Assembly: GCA_964533425.1 (NCBI GenBank)
Contig: CAZHJG010000009.1
Span: 1 to 35,027, forward strand
Length of the DNA: 35,027 nt
DNA from: CAZHJG01 sp964533425
Lineage (GTDB): Bacteria > Patescibacteriota > Saccharimonadia > Saccharimonadales > UBA4665
Direction: 5' to 3'
The number at the start of each line of letters is the position of its first letter. Within the stretch, counting starts at the first letter, position 1. This document shows positions 22,191-29,714 of the stretch, piece after piece. The notes beneath the pieces were generated by a model that saw nothing but the letters and a program-made list of their open reading frames with translations, ran no database searches and was not told the DNA's origin. Position numbers and translations under genes: made by a program.

Positions 22191-23258
22191 ATGAACGAAC
22201 GGAGCTGGCTGGGCCGGCATTGGAAGCTGGTGCTCAACGCGGTGACGTTGGTGGCGCTGGTACTCGTGATATTCGCCACCCGCGATCAGATCGCAGCCAC
22301 GTTTCGTGACCTCGACCGCGTGCACGGCTGGGCCTTGCTGCTCATCATCCCGATCGAGGCCCTGAACTATCACGCCCAAGCCCGGCTCTACCAGCGGCTG
22401 TTCACGATTGTCGGCAACCGCTTGTCGTATTGGTTCTTGTATAAGGCTTCGTTGGAGCTGAACTTTGTGAATCACGTATTTCCCACGGGTGGCGTGACCG
22501 GCCTGTCGTACTTCACGCTGCGCATGCGCAAGGGCGAGGAGCTGAGCGGCGCCAAAGCGACATTGGTGCATGTCATGAAAATCGGTTTATATGTGCTGTC
22601 GTTCGAGGTAGTGCTGATATTCGGTGTCTTCGCTCTGGCTGTTATGGGCCGGGCTAATAACCTGGTGATTCTGGTGGCTAGTTCGGTGGCCACATTGCTC
22701 TTAGTGGGTACTGCCGGCGCGGCGTATATGATTAGCAGCAAGCGACGCATCAGCGGCTTTTTCACGGTCTTAACCCGAGCCTTAAATCGTCTGATCAAGG
22801 TTGTCCGGCCGAGCTACCCCGAAACCATCAATATTGACCGCGCTCGCCAGGTGTTCGAGGATTTTCACGATAATTACCAGACGATCAAAGACAGCTCCAA
22901 CGAACTCAAAGCGCCGTTCCTGTACGCGCTGCTGGCCGATATAACGGAAGTCATGGCGGTGTATATCGTGTACATTGCGTATGGCAAGTTCGTGAACATC
23001 GGTGCAGTTATTTTGGCCTACGCGATTGCGAACTTCGCCGGATTGATATCCGTGATACCTGGCGGCGTGGGCATTTACGAAGCCTTGATGACGGCGGTGC
23101 TGGCCAGTACCGGCGTGCCACCGTCGGTCAGTCTGCCGGTTACTATCACGTATCGCGTCATCAACACGCTGGTGCAGATTCCGCCGGGCTACTTCCTGTA
23201 CCAACGGGCTCTCAGGCGCGGTGAACCGGTTCCCGAAGTGCGGGACAGGGGAGAATGA
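22191..23258 (+). CDS. Flippase-like membrane protein, LPG synthase TM domain family (UPF0104)
   Basis: This 355-residue polytopic protein has about eight hydrophobic segments. It matches the lysylphosphatidylglycerol synthase transmembrane family (MprF N-terminus, AglD-like). The family signature is FVNHVFPTGGVTGLSYFTLRMRKGE, followed late by FAGLISVIPGGVGIYEALMTAVLASTGVP. The soluble MprF aminoacyl-transfer domain is absent, so it is a lone flippase-like domain, perhaps moving lipid-linked sugars or lipids. It heads an operon; its stop overlaps xseA by 4 bases (ATGA). A functional link to ExoVII is not evident. Confidence 0.85.
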   Translation: MNERSWLGRHWKLVLNAVTLVALVLVIFATRDQIAATFRDLDRVHGWALLLIIPIEALNYHAQARLYQRLFTIVGNRLSYWFLYKASLELNFVNHVFPTGGVTGLSYFTLRMRKGEELSGAKATLVHVMKIGLYVLSFEVVLIFGVFALAVMGRANNLVILVASSVATLLLVGTAGAAYMISSKRRISGFFTVLTRALNRLIKVVRPSYPETINIDRARQVFEDFHDNYQTIKDSSNELKAPFLYALLADITEVMAVYIVYIAYGKFVNIGAVILAYAIANFAGLISVIPGGVGIYEALMTAVLASTGVPPSVSLPVTITYRVINTLVQIPPGYFLYQRALRRGEPVPEVRDRGE

Positions 23259-24385
23259 ACATGACCGGCAGCGAGACCGTCGAGCTGAGCGTCAGCGGTT
23301 TCGTGGCGCTATTGAACCAAACGTTGGAATACGCCTATCCAAGCGTGGTGATTATCGGTGAGCTGGCTAATTTCCGGGTCAGCAAGAACCGCTGGGTGTA
23401 TTTTGACCTCAAAGATGAGCTGGCTACCGTGAAGTTTTTCGGTACGGTCTATCAGCTGCCGGGGCCGCTGGAAGACGGCATGTTGCTCAAGGTCCGGGGC
23501 CAGCCGCGGTTGCACAATCTGTACGGCTTCAGCGTCAACGTGATGAGTATTCAGCCGGCCGGCGAGGGCAGCCTGCGCAAAGCGGCCGATCTGCTGCAGG
23601 CCAAACTGGCGGCCGAAGGCCTGTTTGACGAGGATCGCAAGCGCCCGCTGCCATACCCGCCCGCCAGTATTGGCTTGGTTACTTCCAAACAGTCCGCCGC
23701 CTATGCCGACTTCATGAAAATCCTGCAGGCCCGCTGGCAAGGCGTCGACATCACACTGGTTGACGTGCAGGTACAGGGTGAGGCGGCGCCGGGCCAGATT
23801 GTGGAGGCTCTGGAGCAGCTGAACGCGCAAGCCGAACTGCCCGAAGCCATCATTATTGTCAGAGGTGGGGGCAGCACCGAAGACCTGGCGGCTTTTAGTA
23901 CCGAGCAGGTGACCCGAGCGGTGGCGGCCAGCCGAGTGCCGACATTGGTGGCAATTGGTCATGAAGTGGATTTGTCGCTGGCCGAGCTAGCGGCCGACCG
24001 GCGAGCCAGCACGCCCAGTAATGCCGCTGAACTGTTGGTACCGGACCGCGAACAGGTGCGTACGCAACTGTCGGCCAGCGCTCGGCATCTGAACCAGCTC
24101 GGCCAGTCCCGCCTGCAAGTCCTCAAAACCCAGCTGACGCAGACCAAAGACGAGCTGGAGCGGCAGCTTAGAGCACTTGTTGAGCAATCCCGGCTCAGTT
24201 TGCAAAATCACCAGCGGTTGCTCCAAGCCCTTAGCCCGGAGGCCATCCTACAACGCGGCTATGCCATCGTCAGGCAGCAGGGGCGGGCGGTGCGTAGCGT
24301 GCACGACGTGAGCGCTGGTGCTATAGTGGATGTGCAATTGGCTGACGGTCACTTCGGTGTCGCAGTCCAAAAGACGAAGGAATAG
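23255..24385 (+). CDS. xseA: Exodeoxyribonuclease VII large subunit
   Basis: ExoVII degrades single-stranded DNA from both ends into oligonucleotides. The 376-residue subunit begins with the OB domain (VIIGELANFRVSKNRWVYFDLKD). The catalytic region contains IGLVTSKQSAAYADF, the block IIIVRGGGSTEDLAAFS, IGHEVDLSLAELAADRRASTPSNAAEL, and a shortened coiled coil before LQRGYAIVR. It is notably shorter than the roughly 450-residue E. coli protein, mostly in the coiled-coil region that holds the small subunits. Adjacent xseB completes the enzyme. An ATGA overlap with the upstream gene implies coupled translation. Confidence 0.95.
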   Translation: MNMTGSETVELSVSGFVALLNQTLEYAYPSVVIIGELANFRVSKNRWVYFDLKDELATVKFFGTVYQLPGPLEDGMLLKVRGQPRLHNLYGFSVNVMSIQPAGEGSLRKAADLLQAKLAAEGLFDEDRKRPLPYPPASIGLVTSKQSAAYADFMKILQARWQGVDITLVDVQVQGEAAPGQIVEALEQLNAQAELPEAIIIVRGGGSTEDLAAFSTEQVTRAVAASRVPTLVAIGHEVDLSLAELAADRRASTPSNAAELLVPDREQVRTQLSASARHLNQLGQSRLQVLKTQLTQTKDELERQLRALVEQSRLSLQNHQRLLQALSPEAILQRGYAIVRQQGRAVRSVHDVSAGAIVDVQLADGHFGVAVQKTKE

Positions 24386-24387
24386 AC

Positions 24388-24600
24388 GTGACGCAAGCAA
24401 AAAAATCAGCGGTCAATTATCAGGAGCTCCAAGCCGAACTGGAGCAAATCATGCTTGATTTGCAGCGCGATGACCTTGATGTGGACACGGCGCTTAAGCG
24501 TTACGAGCGCGGCCTAACCATCATTAAAGCGCTGGAAACCTATCTAGAAACGGCCGAGAACAAGGTCAGTCAACTAAAAACCAAATTCAGTGGCACATGA
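24388..24600 (+). CDS. xseB: Exodeoxyribonuclease VII small subunit
   Basis: This 70-residue helical protein has the XseB pattern: YQELQAELEQIMLDLQRDDLDVDTALKRYERGLTIIKALETYLETAENKV, where the LD(V)D-A-KRYERG block is diagnostic. Several copies wrap the coiled coil of XseA. The start is GTG, 2 bases after the xseA stop, with AAGGA in the end of xseA as ribosome-binding site. Its stop overlaps the next ATG by 4 bases. Confidence 0.93.
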   Translation: MTQAKKSAVNYQELQAELEQIMLDLQRDDLDVDTALKRYERGLTIIKALETYLETAENKVSQLKTKFSGT

Positions 24601-25085
24601 CTTTTCTCTTACTCGCAGGACTGGTAATCATCATTTGTTTTGCCGGGGTGCTGCTGGTAGGCGCGCCGTATTTACCGACGCTGACGCCGCAAGTCAAGGC
24701 GGCCTTGGAGCTGGCTGACCTAAAGAAGGGTGAAACCTTAATCGAGCTTGGGGCTGGGGACGGCAAAGTGCTACTGGCCGCGGCTGCCCAAGGTATTAAT
24801 GTAATTGGCTACGAGCTTAACCCCATCCTGGTAGTGGTGATCTGGCTGCGTACCCGCCGCTACCGGCGAAACGTCCGGATTATATGGGGTGACTTCTGGC
24901 GCCAACCGTGGCCGCCGACCGATGCAATTTTCGTATTTTTATTAGCCAAACACATGGGAAAACTGGATAAAAAAATTATGCAATACAAGCATAAGCCCGT
25001 CAAACTAGTGAGCTTCGCGTTCGAAGTTCCAGAGCTGAAGCCAGCCGCCCAGAAGGCCAACGTGTTCCTCTACATGTACAAGTAG
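24597..25085 (+). CDS. Membrane-anchored SAM methyltransferase, FAM173/ATPSCKMT-like
   Basis: This 162-residue protein starts with one hydrophobic segment (LLLAGLVIIICFAGVLLVG) and then a compact class I methylase. SAM motif I is LIELGAGDGKVLLAAA (about residues 42-57), followed by INVIGYELNPILVVVIWLRTRRYR and GDFW. The N-terminal anchor, the GYELNP acidic motif and the overall order resemble the FAM173 family, whose mitochondrial members methylate a lysine of ATP synthase subunit c and of ANT. A protein-lysine target at the membrane is therefore a fair guess, but it rests on resemblance only. It is the last gene of the flippase-xseA-xseB operon. Confidence 0.75.
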   Translation: MTFLLLAGLVIIICFAGVLLVGAPYLPTLTPQVKAALELADLKKGETLIELGAGDGKVLLAAAAQGINVIGYELNPILVVVIWLRTRRYRRNVRIIWGDFWRQPWPPTDAIFVFLLAKHMGKLDKKIMQYKHKPVKLVSFAFEVPELKPAAQKANVFLYMYK

Positions 25086-25292
25086 TTACCATGGCTCTTC
25101 GTCGTCCCGGTGCCGATATGTCTGATACAGCGCTAGCGCCGCTATAACACCAACGGCTAGAGTAACTACGCCAGCCAAAACAAACGGCAGCTTGCTGTGA
25201 TGCCGACCAACGGTGTAATACAACACCGCGTCAAGACTGGAGAGCAGGAGGAAGCCAGCGAAGTAAGCCAGAATGTCCAAATAAGGGCGCAT
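25086..25292 (-). CDS. Small two-span membrane protein, unknown function
   Basis: From the ATG at 25292 it has 68 residues: MRPYLDILAYFAGFLLLSSL begins the first hydrophobic segment, and a second (LPFVLAGVVTLAVGVIAALAL) follows a short loop with His/Lys. The C-terminus is acidic (RHRDDEEPW). A longer reading from 25358 is possible, but the promoter TTGACG-N18-TATACT ends 6 bases before 25292, which decides the start. It is divergent from the 25379 gene and convergent with the methyltransferase gene, with only a stop-to-stop junction between. No family recognised. Confidence 0.6.
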   Translation of the reverse strand: MRPYLDILAYFAGFLLLSSLDAVLYYTVGRHHSKLPFVLAGVVTLAVGVIAALALYQTYRHRDDEEPW

Positions 25293-25298
25293 ACCAGT

Positions 25299-25328
25299 AG
25301 TATAAAAGCCTTGATCGCAGATCGTCAA
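25299..25328 (-). promoter_or_regulatory. Promoter of the small membrane protein gene
   Basis: On the minus strand, TTGACG (25328-25323), an 18-bp spacer and TATACT (25304-25299). The -10 ends 6 bases before the ATG. Confidence 0.65.
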
Positions 25329-25342
25329 AGCCAGCCACCGGC

Positions 25343-25371
25343 TTGCAACACCGGCCAATCTCCGCTACCAT
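25343..25371 (+). promoter_or_regulatory. Promoter of the 25379 gene
   Basis: TTGCAA (25343-25348), a 17-bp spacer and TACCAT (25366-25371), ending 7 bases before ATG 25379. It forms a compact divergent pair with the minus-strand promoter. Confidence 0.6.
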
Positions 25372-25378
25372 GAGCAGT

Positions 25379-26062
25379 ATGATCAAGCTTAACCAGGATG
25401 GCGTCAGCGGCGCGCTCGTCTCGCTCGTCGTTTGTATACTGTTGTTGCTGGGCGCTGTGGTCTTTGGTGCCTGGGCCTACAGCGGCCGCCAAGATTATAA
25501 GAACAACGTCGACAGCAAGATCACCGTGGCCGTCGGCCAAGCCAAGCAGCAAGAAGACACCGTCAAAGACCAGCAGTTCGCCGAAGAAGAGAAGAGCCCG
25601 GTCAAAACCTACAACGGCCCGGAAGCCGATGGCAGCCTGGTCATTCAATACCCTAAAACCTGGAGCGGCTACGTCGATGACAGCGGCTCGGCCAACGGTG
25701 CGGTGCTCGACGGCTACTTCAACCCGGGCGTAGTGCCAACCATTAGCGCCCAGACCTCTGTTTTCGCGCTGCGTGTGCAGGTCATTCCGCAGACCTACTC
25801 CCAAGTGATACAGAACTTTACCAACGCCCAGCAGTCCACCTCATCTGATCAAACGCCGCTACAAATCGTGCCCTATGCCTTGCCCAAGGTGCCAAAGGTG
25901 GTGGGTATCGAAGCGACCGGCACGCTACCCAACACAACTGTTGTTGGCACCGCTGTCGTATTGCCGCTGCGCTCGCAAACGCTGCAAATCTGGACCATGG
26001 GCACCCAATCACTCGGCGATTTCAATAAATACATTCTGCCGAACTTCAGCTTCTCGCCGTAA
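25379..26062 (+). CDS. Single-span membrane-anchored extracytoplasmic protein, unknown function
   Basis: This 227-residue protein has a short cytoplasmic N-terminus (MIKLNQDGVSG) and one membrane segment (about residues 11-34). A charged helical linker follows (KQQEDTVKDQQFAEEEK), and then a beta-rich domain of about 150 residues outside. That domain begins LVIQYPKTWSGYVDDSG, a sequence style seen in PsbP-like folds, but I cannot assign a family. There is no Cys for lipidation. ATG 25379 is chosen over 25370 because the promoter spacing then matches the window pattern. It precedes the sensor-like gene by 72 bases, which has its own promoter. Confidence 0.65.
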   Translation: MIKLNQDGVSGALVSLVVCILLLLGAVVFGAWAYSGRQDYKNNVDSKITVAVGQAKQQEDTVKDQQFAEEEKSPVKTYNGPEADGSLVIQYPKTWSGYVDDSGSANGAVLDGYFNPGVVPTISAQTSVFALRVQVIPQTYSQVIQNFTNAQQSTSSDQTPLQIVPYALPKVPKVVGIEATGTLPNTTVVGTAVVLPLRSQTLQIWTMGTQSLGDFNKYILPNFSFSP

Positions 26063-26097
26063 GCCTCATACGCATATCCCGGACTCGCATACTTTGC

Positions 26098-26103
26098 TAT
26101 ACT
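26098..26103 (+). promoter_or_regulatory. Extended -10 promoter of the sensor-receiver-recO operon
   Basis: TGCTATACT (TG at 26095-26096) is followed by a leader of about 25 bases with GAGAGGG (26118-26124) upstream of ATG 26135. Confidence 0.6.
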
Positions 26104-26134
26104 ATGGTGTAGAAAGTGAGAGGGCGAAACGAAC

Positions 26135-26842
26135 ATGGCTGCTGCTGACAGGTCGGAATTGACTGATCAACTCCTGCTCAGTGTGGCCGAGCAACTCAAG
26201 CTGCCACTGATGCAAATCGCCCGCCAGGCAGAGTACGGCCAGCTGCAGGGCGGGGCCGATCTCAAAGCCATTGAGTCCACGGCTCGCACGGCGCTGCAAC
26301 TTATCGACAACTACGCGCTTGGCGTCCGTCTCAGTCAGGAAGCGCAACAGCTAAGCGTGGAATCGGTCTCTGTTTCCTCAGTTCTGTACGACGCCGGCCA
26401 GCAGCTCGACGCCTTGGCCAAAAATTACGGTGTTGGTTTGGAATTGAGTATTGGTGGTAAGTTCGGGCCGGTGCTGGCGCATCGGGTGGGTCTACAGGCC
26501 GCCTTGGTCAGCCTGGGCGCGGCCCTCATCGAGGCCTTACCGGCGCAGGAAAACCCTCAACTAAAACTGCAACTGGCCACGCACCGCAGCCGCTACGGCG
26601 TGGTGGCCGGCCTGTACGCCGATACCAAGGTGCTCAGCCAGCAAACGCTGCAAAAAGGCCGGGCGCTCCAACACTATAGCCGCCAGCCATTCCTGAGTCT
26701 GACGCATACCAGCGGCGCCGGTGTCTTTGTGGCCGAGTCCATCCTCAAAGCCATGCAGCTCAAGCTCTGCGCCTCCCGCCACCACCGGCTGTACGGCCTG
26801 GGAACCGTTCTGCAACCAAGTCCACAACTGCAATTGGTGTAG
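26135..26842 (+). CDS. Degenerate histidine-kinase-like protein (no phospho-accepting His)
   Basis: This 235-residue soluble protein has the layout of a HisKA plus HATPase_c kinase core with no sensor or membrane part. The stretch SVAEQLKLPLMQIARQAEYG aligns by eye with the H-box pattern SxSHELRTPLxxIxGYAE, but Glu19 stands where the phosphorylated His belongs. The following dimerisation helices (DLKAIESTARTALQLIDNYALGVRLSQEAQQL) and YGVGLELSI are kinase-like. The ATP-binding N-box Asn is not seen (ALVSLGAALIEAL) and the G boxes are reduced to SGAGVFVAESIL. It therefore probably neither binds ATP normally nor autophosphorylates. A receiver-like gene follows after 2 bases and recO after that. 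It could be a scaffold or adaptor. Confidence 0.7.
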   Translation: MAAADRSELTDQLLLSVAEQLKLPLMQIARQAEYGQLQGGADLKAIESTARTALQLIDNYALGVRLSQEAQQLSVESVSVSSVLYDAGQQLDALAKNYGVGLELSIGGKFGPVLAHRVGLQAALVSLGAALIEALPAQENPQLKLQLATHRSRYGVVAGLYADTKVLSQQTLQKGRALQHYSRQPFLSLTHTSGAGVFVAESILKAMQLKLCASRHHRLYGLGTVLQPSPQLQLV

Positions 26843-26844
26843 CC

Positions 26845-27231
26845 ATGGCTCGGATACTCCTCGTTGAACCTGACCGCGTGCTCGCCAAAGTCACCTCGGA
26901 GGCCTTGGAGCGTGCCGGCCACGAAGTCCCCGTCTGCACCGGTGCCCAAGCCGCGGTTTCGGCTGCCGACACCGCCGCGCCTGATCTGGTGATCCTGGAA
27001 GTGCAGCTGGTGGAGCACTCCGGCATCGAATTCCTCTACGAATTCCGCTCCTATCTGGACTGGCTGCACATCCCGGTGCTCATTCACACCAATGTGCCCG
27101 CCGGCGAGTTCAGCGCCAGCGCCGAATTGTTGGAGCACGAACTGGGTGTCAGCGCCTATCTGTACAAGCCAGCCACCTCGTTGCAAAAACTCCTGAGTGC
27201 CGTCAACCAACATTGCCCGGCCGCGGCGTGA
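26845..27231 (+). CDS. Receiver-like protein with Glu in place of the phospho-accepting Asp
   Basis: This 128-residue single receiver domain reads ILLVEPDRVLAKV at the acidic pocket (Glu8, Asp10) and LVILEVQLVEHSG at the phosphorylation site, where Glu52 replaces the usual Asp. The switch Thr (LIHTNVP) and the Lys (LYKPAT) are kept. In known receivers an Asp-to-Glu change often mimics the phosphorylated, active state, so this protein may be locked on. It lies 2 bases after the degenerate kinase-like gene and overlaps recO by 4 bases. The three form one operon. There is no output domain. Confidence 0.8.
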   Translation: MARILLVEPDRVLAKVTSEALERAGHEVPVCTGAQAAVSAADTAAPDLVILEVQLVEHSGIEFLYEFRSYLDWLHIPVLIHTNVPAGEFSASAELLEHELGVSAYLYKPATSLQKLLSAVNQHCPAAA

Positions 27232-27929
27232 AGCAGCTGGTCACCACCGGCATCGTCCTCAGTCGCACCGATTACGGCGAGGCCGATCGCATTATCACCT
27301 TACTGACGCCCGATCACGGCAAACTGCGCCTGATGGCCCGCGGCGTGCGCCGGGTAAAGTCCAAGCTGGCCGGCGGCATCGAGCTCTTCAGTGTCAGCGA
27401 CATTACTTTTATTGCCGGCCGCGGCGAAATCGGTACGCTGATCTCTTCGCGCCTGCAAAAGCACTACGGCCACATCGTCAAACACATCGACCGCGTCCAG
27501 TTGGGCTACGAGCTGATCAAGCTGCTGAATAAAGCCACCGAAGACCACCCCGAGCCCGCCTATTTCGAGCTACTGCAACAGTCATTTGAGGCCTTGGATG
27601 ACTCCACGGTGAGCACCGAGCTGATCAGCGCCTGGTTCGAAGCCCAGCTCCTGCGGCTCGGCGGTCACACCCCCAACCTGCGCTCGACAGCCGACGATCA
27701 ATCGCTGGACGCCAGCCAAACGTATAACTTTGATCTGGATTCCATGTGCTTCGCCGAACACACCCAGGGCAATTTCACGGCCGCACACATTAAAACACTC
27801 CGGCTGCTGTTCGGCGAACATCCAGCGCTGGCGCTCGGCAAGGTGCAGGGAATAGACCAAACCCTGCTCACGCTGCGCCCGCTGCTCAATGCCATGCGCG
27901 TGAATCATCTGCAAGCGACGAGCCATTGA
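27228..27929 (+). CDS. recO: DNA repair protein RecO
   Basis: RecO helps load RecA on SSB-coated single-stranded DNA in the RecFOR pathway and anneals DNA. The 233-residue protein starts with the OB-fold block TTGIVLSRTDYGEADRIITLLTPDHGKLRLMARGVRR, then FSVSDITFIAGRGEIGTLISSRL, and a helical C-terminal domain. The zinc-binding cysteines found in some RecO proteins are absent (a single Cys). I choose the GTG at 27228, which makes the typical 4-base GTGA overlap with the preceding stop; a TTG at 27213 is possible. A strong promoter for the next gene overlaps its stop codon. Its co-expression with the sensor/receiver-like pair is unusual. Confidence 0.9.
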   Translation: MKQLVTTGIVLSRTDYGEADRIITLLTPDHGKLRLMARGVRRVKSKLAGGIELFSVSDITFIAGRGEIGTLISSRLQKHYGHIVKHIDRVQLGYELIKLLNKATEDHPEPAYFELLQQSFEALDDSTVSTELISAWFEAQLLRLGGHTPNLRSTADDQSLDASQTYNFDLDSMCFAEHTQGNFTAAHIKTLRLLFGEHPALALGKVQGIDQTLLTLRPLLNAMRVNHLQATSH

Positions 27930-27954
27930 CATTTTTAAGCGCTTATGCTAATAT
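27926..27954 (+). promoter_or_regulatory. Consensus sigma-70 promoter
   Basis: TTGACA (27926-27931), a 17-bp spacer and TAATAT (27949-27954) preceded by TGC. It is the best -35 in the window, with the first bases overlapping the recO stop. The leader carries AGAGGAG and AAAGGAA before ATG 27978. Confidence 0.75.
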
Positions 27955-27977
27955 AAGAGGAGTAAAGGAACACTAAC

Positions 27978-28223
27978 ATGACACCACACGAAGCAAAACA
28001 ACGATTGGCTCACGTCGAACCGAGTCGCAAAGGCCTGACCGATGAAGAAGCGGCTGTATTATTCGAGCATCGTGCCGACAGGGCGCAAGCTCGCGGCATG
28101 CATGACACCGCTGCTGAATATGAGTCTGTAGCCCGCGAAGCAGCCGCCGCTGCCCACGCCGGGCAGATTGTGATCAAACAGATCGCTACTCCTGAGCAAA
28201 CCATTCCGGTCCATCATCAGTAA
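27978..28223 (+). CDS. Small hydrophilic helical protein, unknown function
   Basis: This 81-residue protein is charged, Ala-rich and helical (LTDEEAAVLFEHRADRAQARGMHDTAAEYESVAREAAAAAHAG), with a short beta-like tail (QIVIKQI). There is no Cys, membrane span or known motif. It has a near-consensus promoter and a good ribosome-binding site (AAAGGAA, 8 bases before the ATG), so it is likely abundant. It stands alone between recO and glyS. The combination of strong expression signals and small size suggests a structural or stress-related role, but nothing in the sequence proves this. Confidence 0.65.
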   Translation: MTPHEAKQRLAHVEPSRKGLTDEEAAVLFEHRADRAQARGMHDTAAEYESVAREAAAAAHAGQIVIKQIATPEQTIPVHHQ

Positions 28224-28252
28224 GCCTTCAGCCTCTTCGCTGTAAACAGCGC

Positions 28253-28281
28253 GTGACACAGTTCGCGCGCTGGCTTATAAT
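28253..28281 (+). promoter_or_regulatory. glyS promoter
   Basis: GTGACA (28253-28258), a 17-bp spacer and TATAAT (28276-28281), ending 8 bases before ATG 28290. A CAGCGCG/CGCGCTG inverted repeat spans the spacer. Confidence 0.6.
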
Positions 28282-28289
28282 GTACCTCA

Positions 28290-29663
28290 ATGAATAAAGA
28301 GGTGAAGCTAGAAGACATTGTTAGCTTGTGCAAGCGCCGCGGTTTCATATACCAGGGCAGTGAAATTTATGGCGGCTTGGCCGGCACCTGGGACTACGGC
28401 CCGCTGGGTGCAATTCTGAAGCGTAATATTGAAAGTGAATGGCTCAAACTGTTTGTCGATAGCAGGGAGGACATGTATCTCGTTGACACCACGATCATTA
28501 TGAACCCTGAAGTTTGGCGGGCATCTGGCCATACGGAAACCTTCAACGATCCTCTCATAGAAGACGTGAAAACCAAGAAACGGTATCGATTGGACCATAT
28601 CCTAGAAGACAACGGCATAGAAAATGTCGATACGTTGAGCTTGGAGCAAATGGCCCAGGTGGTTAAGGATAAAAATATTAAAAGTCCTGACGGCAATGAA
28701 CTCGGCTCACCGGCTCAATTCAATATGATGTTTAAAACTTCTGTCGGTCCGGTAGAAAGCGAAGAAGCAGTGGCTTATTTGCGCCCAGAAACGGCTCAGG
28801 GTATGTTCACAAACTTCAAGAACATTGTCGACAGCTTTTATCCAGACCTACCGTTTGGTATCGCTCAGATCGGGCGATCTTTCCGTAACGAAATTAACCC
28901 AGCCAACTTTATTTTTCGCCTGCGCGAACTGGTGATTATGGAGTTCGAGTATTTCATTCGACCGGATAATTGGGAAAAGTATTTTGAGGAATGGCGGAAG
29001 ATCCAGCTGGAATGGTTTGAGCACCTTGGTCTAGACAAAGACCGAATCAAAGAGCATGAAGTGCCGGCCGAGGACCGGGCACACTACAGCAAGCGCACCA
29101 TCGACTGCTACTATGACTTTCCGTCGCTCGGTTTCCAGGAGATCACGGGCCTGGCATACCGGACCGATTTTGATCTGAAGAATCATCAAGAAAAGTCAGG
29201 AAAAAACTTGGAATATCGCCCCAAAGATGGCGGTGAGCCGTTCATCCCCCATGTTATTGAGCCCACGTTTGGTCTCGACCGTCATGTCATGGCTGTGCTC
29301 TCCAATGCTTACACCGAAGATGAGATTAACGGCGAAAAGCGCGTATACCTTAAGTTCCCAGCGCATCTAGCCCCGGTACGAATTGCGGTTTTCCCGCTGC
29401 TCAAGAACAAGCCGGAGCTGGTTAAGAAGGCCAGGGAAGTTTACGACATGCTCAAGAAAGAGTTTGGGGCGGTCATGTGGGACGACAACGGTAACATCGG
29501 CAAACGCTACCGCCGCCAGGACGAGATCGGCACCCCGTATTGTGTCACCATTGACTTTGATACGCTCGAAGACGACACCGTTACTGTCCGCCATCGAGAT
29601 TCAACTAATCAGAAAAGAGTCAAAGCGGATAACATTTCTCCTGCCCTGTACGAGCGAATATAA
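28290..29663 (+). CDS. glyQS: Glycyl-tRNA synthetase, single-chain (alpha2) type
   Basis: GlyRS charges tRNA-Gly. This is the single-polypeptide dimeric form, not the bacterial alpha/beta tetramer. Length is 457 residues, typical for the type. Visible blocks are the N-terminal FIYQGSEIYGGLAGTWDYGPLG, RPETAQGMFTNF, motif 2 FRNEINPANFIFRLRELVIMEFEYF, motif 3 region PHVIEPTFGLDRHVMAVL, and the C-terminal anticodon-binding domain from APVRIAVFPLLKN through YRRQDEIGTPYCVTIDFDTL. It is monocistronic by its promoter, with a leaderless-type start. A normal standard-code GlyRS is expected where UGA is not reassigned to glycine. Confidence 0.95.
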   Translation: MNKEVKLEDIVSLCKRRGFIYQGSEIYGGLAGTWDYGPLGAILKRNIESEWLKLFVDSREDMYLVDTTIIMNPEVWRASGHTETFNDPLIEDVKTKKRYRLDHILEDNGIENVDTLSLEQMAQVVKDKNIKSPDGNELGSPAQFNMMFKTSVGPVESEEAVAYLRPETAQGMFTNFKNIVDSFYPDLPFGIAQIGRSFRNEINPANFIFRLRELVIMEFEYFIRPDNWEKYFEEWRKIQLEWFEHLGLDKDRIKEHEVPAEDRAHYSKRTIDCYYDFPSLGFQEITGLAYRTDFDLKNHQEKSGKNLEYRPKDGGEPFIPHVIEPTFGLDRHVMAVLSNAYTEDEINGEKRVYLKFPAHLAPVRIAVFPLLKNKPELVKKAREVYDMLKKEFGAVMWDDNGNIGKRYRRQDEIGTPYCVTIDFDTLEDDTVTVRHRDSTNQKRVKADNISPALYERI

Positions 29664-29714
29664 GAAGTTAGCATAGTGAACTACTGGTTTTAATACCATC
29701 AGTCGGGAGCGCGC

